Origin: Sulfuricurvum sp.
GTDB taxonomy: Bacteria; Campylobacterota; Campylobacteria; Campylobacterales; Sulfurimonadaceae
Assembly: GCF_028688295.1 (NCBI RefSeq)
Contig: NZ_JAQTYM010000012.1
Span: 1-46,127 of the forward strand
DNA: 46,127 bases
Reading direction: 5' to 3'
Both the position numbers and the translations under genes were made by a program. How positions within the stretch are numbered: the first letter of the stretch is position 1; each line of letters starts with the position of its first letter. Below are positions 38,901 through 46,127 of this stretch, piece by piece. A model generated the notes under the pieces. The model did not search any database and had not been told where the DNA came from. It worked only from the letters and a program-made list of their open reading frames with translations.

Positions 38901-40116
38901 AATTACGGTAGAAGCAAGCTATACCGATTTGGGAGGAACTTTAGAAAGCAAGGTTAGTCTTGCAACTGCAAGCGTGATACAAACATATTTTAATGGGACT
39001 GTAGGAGCTGATACATTAACCGGAAACGCAAGTGCGAACGTGCTTGATGGAAAAGAAAATGCCGACAATATGATAGGTGGATTGGGTGATGACACTTATT
39101 ATGTCGATAATCTAAAAGATATTGTAATTGAAGCGACTAATAGTGGAAACGATACCGTCATTATCACTATGGATACAGGTTATACTGGTAAATTTACGAA
39201 TATAGAAACCGTATACGGAAGTACCGGTAATGATACCGTTACTTTGGGAACAGCCCAAATATCGGGTATGATTGATCTTGGAGTAGGGACAGACAAATTG
39301 ACCCTTGCATTAGGAACTAACACTTTAAGGGTAATGAACGTTGAATCAATTATCGGTAATACTGGAGCCGATAACATCGTATTAGGCACTTTCTTAACAA
39401 GCAGCAATACAATAAATCTTGGATCAGGAACCGATAAACTGACGTTATCAGATGGAACCAATACGGCAACTCTTAAATACATTGAAACTATTATTGGTGG
39501 GTCAGGTGCTGATACCATCACCCTTGCTACTGCTCAAAAAGTAGGAACGATTGATCTAGGTAACGATACTGATACGTTGATTCTTGCAAATGGTACCAAT
39601 AAATTAACCGTCTCAAATGTGGAAATGATTATTGGTAGCACCGGAGCGGATACTATTACAATTACGTCTGAATCAGCTGTTGCAACAACTATCAATGCTG
39701 GATCAGGAAATGATGTATTGACAGGTGGTATAGGCAATGACACACTTAATGGTGGGTATGGAAATGATAAACTTACCGGTGGGATAGGGAATGATATTTT
39801 TGTTTTTAATACAGCATTAAGTTCAAGCTACAATCGTGATACTATTATCGATTTCACGAGTGGAGAAGACAAGATACATCTTGAAAATTCGATTTTTACT
39901 AATCTAATAACATCAGGAATACTTTCAGAAAATAACTTTATTGCTAACTCTACTGGTAAAGCAGTTGATAGTAATGATTATATTGTCTATAACACCACAA
40001 GTGGGGTACTTTCGTATGATGCTAATGGCAGTGGTTTCGGTGCAGGCATTCAGATCGCACTCATTGGATCAACGGTTCACCCAACACTCTCAGCAATTGA
40101 TTTTACTGTCATCTAA
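35998..40116 (+). CDS. Giant RTX/type I-secreted protein with DUF4347-like N-terminus and delta-60 repeats
   Basis: This is a 1372-aa predicted extracellular protein without a signal peptide. Residues 1-150 match the DUF4347 pattern (LYLIDTQLSDYQSII, ALHIFSQGAIGSLNLG, GDILLYGY; the usual YGC is YGY here). A cadherin-like domain (155-255), seven delta-60 repeats (about 266-654), an intermediate domain (660-805), a second cadherin-like domain (806-905) and an Ig-like domain (906-993) follow. Then come RTX-like repeats: divergent units at 1000-1240 and canonical GGxGND units at about 1235-1267. The C-terminal 90 residues strongly resemble those of the minus-strand giant protein, indicating the same type I exporter. 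ACAGGAAAG precedes the ATG. No catalytic domain is recognised, so an adhesin or matrix protein is most likely. Confidence 0.82.
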   Translation: MSKSLYLIDTQLSDYQSIIDSLSFTDTYYLIDANSDGLTQIASILSAYKDLDALHIFSQGAIGSLNLGNTVLNQENIALFQPLLQSIGSSLTVNGDILLYGYQPDTTEAFINSLLVYTDADVAALTMDVQVGEWVVTASSGIVETLPIGYVISSVVNTAPIVSAPITLNSVAEDSGSIFITQAKLLANSSDIDGDTLSVDNLTASSGTLINNYNGTWSLTPAANYNGTISLNYDVSDGTTFVAATATQEVAAVNDAPTLFMGNNISDVAKSVTVQADGKILVAGYSGNGPQYDFTLVRYNTDGSLDTTFSNNGMVKTDVGTSYDYGSSVTVQTDGKILVAGSSRNAAGNDDFALVRYNSDGSLDTTFSGDGIVTTAISTGYDNANSITVQPDGKILLAGSSGVNTDFALVRYNRDGSLDKTFSGDGIVTTAIGTGYDSALSVTVQTDGKILAAGYSNNGTNNDFALIRYNSDGSLDTTFSGDGKVTTDFTANYDAGRSVTVQSDGKILVAGYNKNGSNDDFALVRYNSDGSLDTTFNGDGKVTTAIGVGADGGYSVTVQPDGKILVAGVSKNGSNDDFAMVRYNSDGSLDTTFSGDGKVTTAIGTGSDVGYSVAVQADGKILVVGSSYGSNSDFAVVCYNSDGSLDTTFSNDGKLTTVIDDVTFVENGAPVVLMHISGVIRDTELSTLNNYNGSTLILERNGSADSQDQFSGSGIVAGQGIGEVTASGMVVGSYAYTNGSLVISFNSNATQALVNKVVQNIAYSNTSDTPPAGVQIKWTFNDGNTGSQGTGGVLTATGYTNVDIVSVNDAPVVFAPVALNSVTEDGEIILITQAQLLANSTDIDGDTLSVINLSASAGTLVNNQNGTWSLTPVANYNGTITLNYDISDGTTSVAATATQEVTAVNDQLIGTIEINGHAVEGQTLNAANSFADADGLGSISYQWLANGMAITNATQPLYTLTANEIGKTITVEASYTDLGGTLESKVSLATASVIQTYFNGTVGADTLTGNASANVLDGKENADNMIGGLGDDTYYVDNLKDIVIEATNSGNDTVIITMDTGYTGKFTNIETVYGSTGNDTVTLGTAQISGMIDLGVGTDKLTLALGTNTLRVMNVESIIGNTGADNIVLGTFLTSSNTINLGSGTDKLTLSDGTNTATLKYIETIIGGSGADTITLATAQKVGTIDLGNDTDTLILANGTNKLTVSNVEMIIGSTGADTITITSESAVATTINAGSGNDVLTGGIGNDTLNGGYGNDKLTGGIGNDIFVFNTALSSSYNRDTIIDFTSGEDKIHLENSIFTNLITSGILSENNFIANSTGKAVDSNDYIVYNTTSGVLSYDANGSGFGAGIQIALIGSTVHPTLSAIDFTVI
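36793..37959 (+). repeat. Seven highly similar delta-60 repeats
   Basis: Seven tandem units of about 57 codons (about 171 bp) carry DGKILVAG...DFALVRYNSDGSLDTTFSGDG, with DGK at residues 277, 334, 392, 447, 504, 561 and 618. Long stretches are almost identical between neighbouring units, unlike the diverged repeats of the minus-strand protein, so recent unit duplication or gene conversion is likely. Confidence 0.8.
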
Positions 40117-40125
40117 ACAATAAGA

Positions 40126-40148
40126 TCATCCCTCAATATGAGGGATGA
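40126..40148 (+). terminator. Hairpin after the giant plus-strand gene
   Basis: TCATCCCTCA and TGAGGGATGA form a perfect 10-bp stem with a 3-nt loop starting 10 nt after the stop codon. A T7 run follows about 20 nt later rather than immediately. This is the best terminator candidate for this gene. Confidence 0.55.
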
Positions 40149-40518
40149 ATACTGCGTCAAATTCGTGTATTTTTTTCTCAAAAATATCCACAAAAGTGTA
40201 CATTGTTCAAAAAAGTGACCGGCGAGTAAGTGGGTTTATTGTATAAGTTTTATTGATTTATAAATTTCTGAACGTATCGTGAATAAAGGAGTTTTTGAAG
40301 TAATGATGGCCCACTAAAAATTTGAATCTTAGGAGGCATTAGTCTCCTCTTTTGGTTTAGGTTTGATTTTCGGAGGGGTTGGAAGCGAGATAAATCCCTC
40401 TTTCTTTTTGTCTTTGAGTCATCATTTCGTGCCACGACATGGAATTCATGAATTTTGTAATAGGAGATGTACCCTGTATGAAGTATGGGATGACGAGCAG
40501 TAGGTGAGGCAAAAGCCT
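40149..40518. other. Gene-poor stretch between giant gene and rsfS
   Basis: This region, the rest of a 402-bp gap, contains no intact gene. It holds a repeated motif CAAAAGTGTACATTGTT / CAAAAAAGTGACCGGC (about 40190-40225), reminiscent of the multiple terminal repeats at insertion-sequence ends, and a decayed minus-strand fragment (40329-40449). No third copy of the tRNA-Arg repeat was found here by eye. Confidence 0.4.
40329..40449 (-). pseudogene. Short frameshifted coding remnant
   Basis: From ATG at 40449 or 40440 (complement) the frame reads MNSMSWHEMMTQRQKE; a shift of one base in the AAAGAAAGAGGG tract continues as GFISLPTPPKIKPKPKEETNAS and a stop at 40329-40331. The continuous sense of the two pieces, and their proline/lysine-rich tail, suggest a real protein with a +1 or -1 frameshift. 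I do not recognise the family. There is no ribosome-binding site. Confidence 0.25.
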
Positions 40519-40854
40519 CTATTGTTGCTGTTTATTTTTACGTGCAGTGATTTCGTTAAGGAAACTTTCTAGATCGTATTTAACGCGGTATTGCGGCGTG
40601 AGGATGTGGATGAGGATATCTCCAAGATCGATAGCAACCCAGTCTCCACTCTCATCAACGTACAAAAATTGCTCATCCGGTTTAAGCCCTTTTTTGAGGT
40701 GATCTAGGAGGGCGATTGTGTGACGTTCTCCTAAAGACGAAGCGAGAATAACGTAGTCAGCGAAATAATCGCTTCCGTTGAGGTCGAAAACTTCGATCGC
40801 TTCGGCTTTGTTTTGATCTAAAATCTGAGAGATTTTTTCTATTCGTGAATTCAC
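40519..40854 (-). CDS. rsfS: Ribosomal silencing factor
   Basis: This is a 111-aa DUF143-family protein that binds uL14 on the 50S subunit and blocks subunit joining under starvation. The family core is YVILASSLGERHTIALLDHLKK (about 34-55), followed by GDWVAIDLGDILIHILTPQYR with the conserved Trp and Asp residues. It overlaps nadD by 4 nt, the gene order common in bacteria. The length is typical. Confidence 0.93.
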   Translation of the reverse strand: MNSRIEKISQILDQNKAEAIEVFDLNGSDYFADYVILASSLGERHTIALLDHLKKGLKPDEQFLYVDESGDWVAIDLGDILIHILTPQYRVKYDLESFLNEITARKNKQQQ

Positions 40855-41384
40855 AGGTGTTCCTTGTAGTAGGTTGTAATTTTTTTTTCGATATTCGCTT
40901 CTAGCCCCAAAGGGGAGAGAGAAGTACGAAAATCGCTTGAGCTGATCGGTACAGTGACCGAAAGGCGAATCATGGTTTCCGGTATCGGGATATCATCACG
41001 TGCCGCAATAACCCACTTTACCATGGTATTAATCTCATCATATTGATACCAACTCTCTAGTTTTTCAAGATTATCGGCACCGATGATGAGGTAAATCTCA
41101 TCGTAAAACGGCTGGTAGTGCTTTAGTGTTTCGATCGTGTAAACACTGCGCCCTTGTTTTACTTCAAAATCGCTGATATCAACGTCGGTAAAAGAGGCAA
41201 AAATTTCTTTTAGCCACTCATAGCGTTGTGTCCCATCTGCAAAGGTGGAAGGTTTAAACGGATTGCGCGCAGCAGGTACGATGATGAGCTTATCGATCGG
41301 TAAAATCTTTAAAGCTTCCGCAACGACAGCAACGTGTCCGGCGTGTGGCGGATCGAAACTTCCGCCGTAGAGTGCAAGCTTCAT
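40851..41384 (-). CDS. nadD: Nicotinate-nucleotide adenylyltransferase
   Basis: This is a 177-aa enzyme that joins nicotinate mononucleotide and ATP to deamido-NAD in NAD synthesis. The nucleotidyl-transferase motif GGSFDPPHAGH (residues 7-17) is clear, and the C-terminal SSSDFRTSL corresponds to the usual ISSTxIR block. An upstream TTG (41393) is in frame, but the ATG at 41384 is preferred because TTGAGG is then a properly spaced ribosome-binding site and the family N-terminus is MKLALYGGSF. It is the first gene of a nadD-rsfS unit divergent from gapA. Confidence 0.92.
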   Translation of the reverse strand: MKLALYGGSFDPPHAGHVAVVAEALKILPIDKLIIVPAARNPFKPSTFADGTQRYEWLKEIFASFTDVDISDFEVKQGRSVYTIETLKHYQPFYDEIYLIIGADNLEKLESWYQYDEINTMVKWVIAARDDIPIPETMIRLSVTVPISSSDFRTSLSPLGLEANIEKKITTYYKEHL

Positions 41385-41408
41385 AAGCCTCAACTTCTTT
41401 TAATCGAA

Positions 41409-41432
41409 ATTATAACCGATTTTTGGTAAAAT
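41409..41432. promoter_or_regulatory. Divergent promoters for nadD-rsfS and gapA
   Basis: On the minus strand TATAAT (complement of 41409-41414) lies 24 nt before the nadD start. On the plus strand TAAAAT (41427-41432), preceded by TTTTTGG, lies 27 nt before the gapA start. Both -10 candidates fit in a gap of fewer than 80 bp, so the two transcripts probably start back to back. Confidence 0.5.
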
Positions 41433-41459
41433 CATCCCCTATTTTGTGTTTGTAGGATT

Positions 41460-42470
41460 ATGGTAATGGCGCTAAAGATTGCAATTAACGGATTTGGCCG
41501 TATAGGCCGCTGTGTAACGCGCTTGATTGCCATGCGTAACGATATTGAGCTGGTCGCCATTAATGATATGGCTTCCATCGATATGATGCTCTACTTGTTG
41601 CAAAATGACTCCGTGCATGGTCCGTTTGAGATCGATGCAGCGATAGCAGGTGAAAATCATCTTCAAATCGGAGGAAAAAAGGTTCAAGTTTTTTCGGAAA
41701 AGAACCCTGAAAAGCTTGATTTTGCTTTACTTGGAGCAGAGGTGGTATTTGAATGCAGCGGTTTGTTTTTAACAGGTGCTTCAACACGTCATCATTTGGA
41801 AAAAGGGATCAAAAAAGTTATTTTGTCAGCTCCTACCCATGATAGTGCAATTCCCACTTTTGTGTTAGGGGTAAACGATCATCTTTATGCGGGAGAAAAA
41901 ATTATCTCGAACGCTTCGTGTACGACGAATTGTTTAGGACCGATAGCCCGTATTTTAGAGGAACATGTGGGAATTGAAAAAGGGTTGATGACCACCATCC
42001 ATGCCTACACCAACGGGCAAGCTATTATCGATTCAGCACATGGCAGCGATAAGCGCCGCTCCCGTGCCGCTGGCGTTAACATGATTCCCACTACGACGGG
42101 TGCAGCCAAGGCAATCAGTTTGGTGTTGCCTTCCTTGGAGGGAAAATTGCACGGGCAAAGTGTCCGTGTCCCCACACCGGATGTGTCGATGGTCGATTTA
42201 AATGTCCTTGTATCTCGATCAACTTCTAAAGAAGAGTTAAGTACCCTTTTTAAATCGTACGCAAACGGTCAAATGAAAGGAATTCTCGAAGTGGATGAGC
42301 GTTATCGTGTATCTCAAGACTTCGTTGGATCATCTTTTAGTGCCACAGTGGCGGATGATTTGATACAGGTTATTGATGGTAACATGGTTAAGATCATGGC
42401 ATGGTACGATAATGAATGGGGTTATTCGAACCGTTTAATCGAAATGGCATTGTTTATTTATGAACAATAA
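41460..42470 (+). CDS. gapA: Glyceraldehyde-3-phosphate dehydrogenase
   Basis: This is a 336-aa glycolytic/gluconeogenic enzyme interconverting glyceraldehyde-3-phosphate and 1,3-bisphosphoglycerate. It has an N-terminal NAD-binding GFGRIGR (11-17), INDM with the Asp that favours NAD over NADP, the catalytic SNASCTTNCLGP with Cys154, the base His181 (HAYTNGQ), and the phosphate-binding RRSRAAG. A second ATG at 41466 (MALKIAING) is an equally plausible start. It leads the gapA-pgk-tpiA-fabI run. Confidence 0.95.
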   Translation: MVMALKIAINGFGRIGRCVTRLIAMRNDIELVAINDMASIDMMLYLLQNDSVHGPFEIDAAIAGENHLQIGGKKVQVFSEKNPEKLDFALLGAEVVFECSGLFLTGASTRHHLEKGIKKVILSAPTHDSAIPTFVLGVNDHLYAGEKIISNASCTTNCLGPIARILEEHVGIEKGLMTTIHAYTNGQAIIDSAHGSDKRRSRAAGVNMIPTTTGAAKAISLVLPSLEGKLHGQSVRVPTPDVSMVDLNVLVSRSTSKEELSTLFKSYANGQMKGILEVDERYRVSQDFVGSSFSATVADDLIQVIDGNMVKIMAWYDNEWGYSNRLIEMALFIYEQ

Positions 42471-42512
42471 AATATAATTATTAAAAATTTAATCTTACAG
42501 TAAGAGGAAGTA

Positions 42513-43703
42513 ATGGAATTATTTAACATCAAAGAGTGCGACATTTACGGTAAAAAAGTATTTATCCGATGTGATTTTAACGTCCCAATGGATAATTATG
42601 GCAATATCACGGACGATCGTCGAATCCGTTCAGCACTTGCAACGATTAATTATTGTTTAGATCAGCAATGTGCGATTATTTTAGCCTCTCATTTCGGACG
42701 CCCGAAAGGGGAACCTGATGATGAATATACCCTCGCTCCTGTCGCACGACGTTTGCATCAGCTTTTGAAGATAGATATTCAGATGGCAGCGGATGTGGTA
42801 GGTGAGAGTGCAATGAAACTCTCAGCGCTCCTCAAAGGGGGAGAAATATTGTTGTTGGAAAATTTGCGTTTTGAAAAAGGGGAGACAAAAAATGACCCTG
42901 AATTCAGTGCCGCATTAGCTTCAATGGCTGAGGTGTATATCAATGATGCTTTTGGCGTGAGTCATCGTGCTCATGCTTCAGTGGAAGGAATTACCAGCCA
43001 TTTCGATAAGGAGCATAAAGCGGCGGGCTTTTTACTCCAAAAAGAGATTCAATTTTTTGGTGTATTGCTCGAGCGTCCTGTTAGACCTTTTGCAGCGATT
43101 GTCGGGGGTTCAAAAGTTTCAGGTAAACTTGAAGCGCTGATCAACCTCTTGCCAAAAGTGGATAAAGTGCTCATCGGCGGCGGTATGGCGTTTACTTTTC
43201 TAAAAGCTCTTGGGCATGATGTTGGTAACTCATTGGTTGAAGATGATTTATTGGATGAAGCGATGAACATTATGAATGAAGCCAAACGTCTTGGGGTTAA
43301 ATTTTATCTCCCTTTTGATGTGGTTGCCGCTGAAAAATTCGCACCTGATGCGATGAGTCGCCTTTGCAGTGTTCAGGAGATCCCAACGGGATGGATGGGA
43401 TTGGATATTGGGCCGGCAACGGTCCGTTTGTACCGTCAAGTATTGAATGATGTTCAAACAATCCTTTGGAACGGGCCTATGGGAGTGTATGAAATGGATC
43501 GTTTCTCTCGCGGGTCGAACAAAATCGCCCATTTTGTAGCTGATTCGTATGCAACAACGGTTGTCGGTGGCGGAGATACCGCCGATTTAGTACAACGTAT
43601 TGGTTTAGATGAAGAGATGACGTTTATCTCTACTGGCGGTGGTGCATCATTGGAATTATTAGAGGGAAAAATCCTTCCGGGTGTTAAGCCGTTGATGAAA
43701 TAG
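42513..43703 (+). CDS. pgk: Phosphoglycerate kinase
   Basis: This is a 396-aa enzyme that interconverts 1,3-bisphosphoglycerate and 3-phosphoglycerate with ADP/ATP. The N-domain begins with [22 protein letters not shown], substrate contacts appear in SHFGRPKG and [24 protein letters not shown] is the hinge-side motif, and [12 protein letters not shown] with [14 protein letters not shown] ends the nucleotide-binding C-domain. TAAGAGGAAG supplies the ribosome-binding site. It lies 42 nt after gapA. Confidence 0.96.
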   Translation: MELFNIKECDIYGKKVFIRCDFNVPMDNYGNITDDRRIRSALATINYCLDQQCAIILASHFGRPKGEPDDEYTLAPVARRLHQLLKIDIQMAADVVGESAMKLSALLKGGEILLLENLRFEKGETKNDPEFSAALASMAEVYINDAFGVSHRAHASVEGITSHFDKEHKAAGFLLQKEIQFFGVLLERPVRPFAAIVGGSKVSGKLEALINLLPKVDKVLIGGGMAFTFLKALGHDVGNSLVEDDLLDEAMNIMNEAKRLGVKFYLPFDVVAAEKFAPDAMSRLCSVQEIPTGWMGLDIGPATVRLYRQVLNDVQTILWNGPMGVYEMDRFSRGSNKIAHFVADSYATTVVGGGDTADLVQRIGLDEEMTFISTGGGASLELLEGKILPGVKPLMK

Positions 43704-43708
43704 TTTCT

Positions 43709-43777
43709 GTCATTCCCGTGAAGGCGGGAATCCAGCTTGCTTTGGGGATGGGTCCCCGGGTCAAGCCCGAGGATGAC
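43709..43777. repeat. REP/MITE-like palindromic element between pgk and tpiA
   Basis: This is a GC-rich 69-bp unit with imperfect terminal inverted repeats (GTCATTCCCG at the left, complement GTCATCCTCG at the right). It contains two hairpins: ATTCCCG/CGGGAAT (43712-43731) and CCCCGGG/CCCGAGG (about 43754-43772). Similar GTCATTCCCG...CGGGAATCC palindromes are dispersed intergenic repeats in many proteobacteria. It sits inside what is probably one operon and is much more GC-rich than its surroundings. Confidence 0.65.
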
Positions 43778-43830
43778 GAGCAAGAAACTTCTTGCAAGGT
43801 ATCTAAAATAAAATTATAAGGAGATCAGTT

Positions 43831-44550
43831 ATGATTTTATGTGCCAACTTCAAAGCAAACAAAACACGCCAAGAGACACGTGCCTACATGGCGGTTGTTG
43901 AATCATTTGTCAGTGCAAACGATATCACTGATACTGTTATCGTATTTCCACCATTCACAGCACTAGAACACGATCCTCGCAATGTCCTGATCGGTGTACA
44001 AAATGGCTATCCAGTAATAAACGGTGCCTATACCGGAGAGATTGCTCTAGAGCAGCTTGAAGAGTTCGGGATTAAAACAATTCTCATTGGACATTCTGAA
44101 CGCCGTCATATTCTTGGAGAATCCCAAGAGGAGATCGCTGCAAAATTTCGTTTTTTTGCAGAGCAGGGGTTTGTGATCGTTTATTGTGTCGGTGAACCTC
44201 TCGAAGTTCGTGAAGAGGGGAATGAAGCACTGATGACGTATATCGAAAAACAGTTTGAGGGGATTGATCTCTCTTATGGTGATTTGATTTTAGCGTATGA
44301 ACCGGTATGGGCGATCGGGACGGGACTTACCCCTTCTAATGAAGATATTGTCTGGGTACATAATGCCCTACGTGCAAAAACACACGCTCCATTGCTCTAT
44401 GGTGGAAGTGTAAAAGTAGAAAACGCCGGTGAGATTATGGCACTTGATAATGTAGATGGCATCCTTGTCGGATCAGCATCACTCAGTGCCAACGATTTTT
44501 GCGAAATGATCGCACAAGCGGCAGAATTAAATACAGAAATAGGAGAATAA
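43831..44550 (+). CDS. tpiA: Triosephosphate isomerase
   Basis: This is a 239-aa TIM-barrel enzyme interconverting dihydroxyacetone phosphate and glyceraldehyde-3-phosphate. The active-site residues are in place: NFKAN (Asn6, Lys8; the common form is NWKMN), electrophile His88 in IGHSERR, base Glu157 in AYEPVWAIGTG with mobile loop 6, and phosphate-binding YGGSV and GILVGSAS. It is slightly short for the family, as usual in Campylobacterota. AAGGAG precedes the ATG. It directly abuts fabI. Confidence 0.95.
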   Translation: MILCANFKANKTRQETRAYMAVVESFVSANDITDTVIVFPPFTALEHDPRNVLIGVQNGYPVINGAYTGEIALEQLEEFGIKTILIGHSERRHILGESQEEIAAKFRFFAEQGFVIVYCVGEPLEVREEGNEALMTYIEKQFEGIDLSYGDLILAYEPVWAIGTGLTPSNEDIVWVHNALRAKTHAPLLYGGSVKVENAGEIMALDNVDGILVGSASLSANDFCEMIAQAAELNTEIGE

Positions 44551-45378
<828 letters not shown>

Positions 45379-45385
45379 TTAATAA

Positions 45386-45471
45386 TGCCCCCGAAATTTA
45401 CCTAGAGCCCAACCGCTGGCAGTAGTGCCAAAGCGGTTGGAAGCGTTCTATTGAGGGGGCAATTTTCTTTT
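45386..45471 (+). terminator. Nested hairpin after fabI: terminator or small structured RNA
   Basis: An outer 7-bp stem TGCCCCC/GGGGGCA (45386-45392 with 45455-45461) is followed by ATTTTCTTTT, a proper intrinsic-terminator tail. Inside it is TAGA/TCTA, and then a strong inner hairpin: CCAACCGCT/AGCGGTTGG (9 bp) stacked on GGCA/TGCC with a GTAG loop (45409-45440). The complexity exceeds a simple terminator, so a processed 3'-UTR RNA is possible. It lacks the conserved loop of SRP RNA. Confidence 0.6.
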
Positions 45472-45472
45472 G

Positions 45473-45500
45473 CTACTTTTCTTATGAAAAAGAAAAGTAG
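45473..45500. terminator. AT-rich perfect palindrome between convergent genes
   Basis: CTACTTTTCTT and AAGAAAAGTAG form an 11-bp perfect stem around ATGAAA. It lies between convergent fabI and the lipoprotein gene. Read on the minus strand it begins 18 nt after the lipoprotein stop and is followed by A/T-rich sequence, so it could serve either strand. Confidence 0.5.
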
Positions 45501-45518
45501 GATAAATGTTACGAAACG

Positions 45519-45941
45519 TTACTTTCCAATAACCGGCAAAGAGTTCACTAAATCAACATTTGAAGGCTCTTTAGGCTTCCCTTCCATCATCTTCGCTTTA
45601 TTCTCATGATATACTTTCCATTTATCCGCATATTTTTGCAATGTAAACGGTTCGGTGTCCACCGGTTCTGGAACTTCTACCATTTTTGTCTCAGTAATCA
45701 CTTTTCCATCAGGCATAGTGGTCGTTGTTGTGACAGTCGCTGTTTTGGTCATCGGAGTCCACTCTTCTTTTAGCCATCCATCAAGTGAGCGCTGCATAGA
45801 ACCCGCTTCACTGGTGGCTGTAGTACTCGGAGAGACAGCATGAAGAGACGCATTTTGTGATGGTGCTACCCCTTCTCGATTAGCACATCCACTCAGGAGT
45901 AAGGCACTCATAGCGGCAGTTAGAAGGTATGTTGACTTCAT
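45519..45941 (-). CDS. Small putative lipoprotein
   Basis: This is a 140-aa exported protein. A lipoprotein signal peptide (MKSTYLLTAAMSALLLSGC) with lipobox LSGC puts the lipidated cysteine at residue 19. The mature part begins with a Ser/Thr-rich low-complexity linker (about 25-50), followed by a Thr-rich segment ATVTTTTTMPDGKVITETK and a basic helix. No enzyme or binding motif is recognised. AAAGGAAAC is the ribosome-binding site. It is a single gene, convergent to fabI. Confidence 0.75.
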   Translation of the reverse strand: MKSTYLLTAAMSALLLSGCANREGVAPSQNASLHAVSPSTTATSEAGSMQRSLDGWLKEEWTPMTKTATVTTTTTMPDGKVITETKMVEVPEPVDTEPFTLQKYADKWKVYHENKAKMMEGKPKEPSNVDLVNSLPVIGK

Positions 45942-45984
45942 TAAAGTTTCCTTTGGATTATTTGATAATTTGATACTAAATTGA

Positions 45985-45990
45985 ACTATA
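45985..45990 (-). promoter_or_regulatory. Candidate -10 for the lipoprotein gene
   Basis: TATAGT on the minus strand (complement of 45985-45990), preceded by TATGG, lies about 44 nt upstream of the ATG at 45941. No -35 box is evident. Confidence 0.4.
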
Positions 45991-46127
45991 CCATAAAGCG
46001 GCTCATATTTATGATGATTATTTGTCTGTAAAATCCTACAAAAATGTCAGTCTCCCTAGAATGGGCATTTTTTATTTGGTAAACACTTAGTAAACAAAAT
46101 AGTTTTTTTACAGCTATGTTTAAGAAT

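Noticed and set aside
43454-43783. Minus-strand frame reading through the palindromic element into pgk
   Set aside because: Its LGLDPGTH-like start is the usual translation artefact of this type of intergenic repeat.
45386-45461. SRP (4.5S) RNA gene suggested by the GGGGGC stem and the CCAACCGC/GCGGTTGG arm
   Set aside because: The conserved GGTCAGG...GGAAGCAGCC domain IV is absent and the molecule would be too short.

Overview
The window looks like chromosome from a sulfur-oxidising Campylobacterota member of the Sulfuricurvum/Sulfurimonas type (an inference from gene content and order; no rRNA is present). The evidence is a 14-gene complex I operon in which the usual NuoE and NuoF are missing, two consecutive nuoG genes, a pflA-type motility gene directly after nuoN, a miaA/UbiA-prenyltransferase pair, and a gapA-pgk-tpiA-fabI cluster. 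All of these are arrangements known from Campylobacter, Helicobacter or their free-living relatives.

Layout. Positions 1-4959 hold a tight plus-strand run: the 3' end of nfo (endonuclease IV), a FadL/OmpP1 outer-membrane channel, a fatty-acyl-CoA ligase and an AAA ATPase. The last two genes start at TTG codons that overlap the preceding stop. A soluble chemoreceptor with a zinc-binding CZB domain follows (5076-6170). After a 314-bp leader comes the nuo operon (6485-23916): nuoA, B, C, D, a small NuoE-substitute, a NuoF-C-terminus/GltD-like flavoprotein fusion, nuoG1, nuoG2, H, I, J, K, L, M, N. It runs into a pflA-like TPR gene (23940-26297). miaA is on the minus strand, then a UbiA-family prenyltransferase (probably menaquinone synthesis) and two small conserved hypothetical genes lead to a tRNA-Arg(GCG).

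Accessory region (29299 to about 40500). The last 39 nt of tRNA-Arg plus 68 nt of its 3' flank are repeated about 6.3 kb downstream (29260-29366 and 35605-35711; 5 mismatches in 107 bp by eye). This is the signature of site-specific integration into a tRNA gene. Both repeat copies contain the 3' end of a decayed minus-strand reading frame ending in LSDFSD. No intact integrase is visible. The region carries two divergent giant proteins with RTX/type I secretion C-termini. One (1672 aa, minus) fuses a serralysin-type metalloprotease, a cadherin-like domain, seven delta-60 repeats, a GH16 lichenase-like glycanase, Ig-like domains and RTX repeats. The other (1372 aa, plus) has an N-terminal DUF4347-like domain, also seven delta-60 repeats, cadherin-like domains, RTX-like repeats and a closely related C-terminus. 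No exporter genes are in the window.

Final part (40519-46127). rsfS and nadD (minus) diverge from gapA-pgk-tpiA-fabI (plus). A REP/MITE-like palindromic element lies between pgk and tpiA, and an elaborate nested hairpin follows fabI. A small lipoprotein gene (minus) ends the window.

Functionally, the backbone covers energy conservation (complex I with a non-canonical electron-input module, menaquinone), motility/chemotaxis and central carbon metabolism. The accessory block is an extracellular-protein island of probable horizontal origin.
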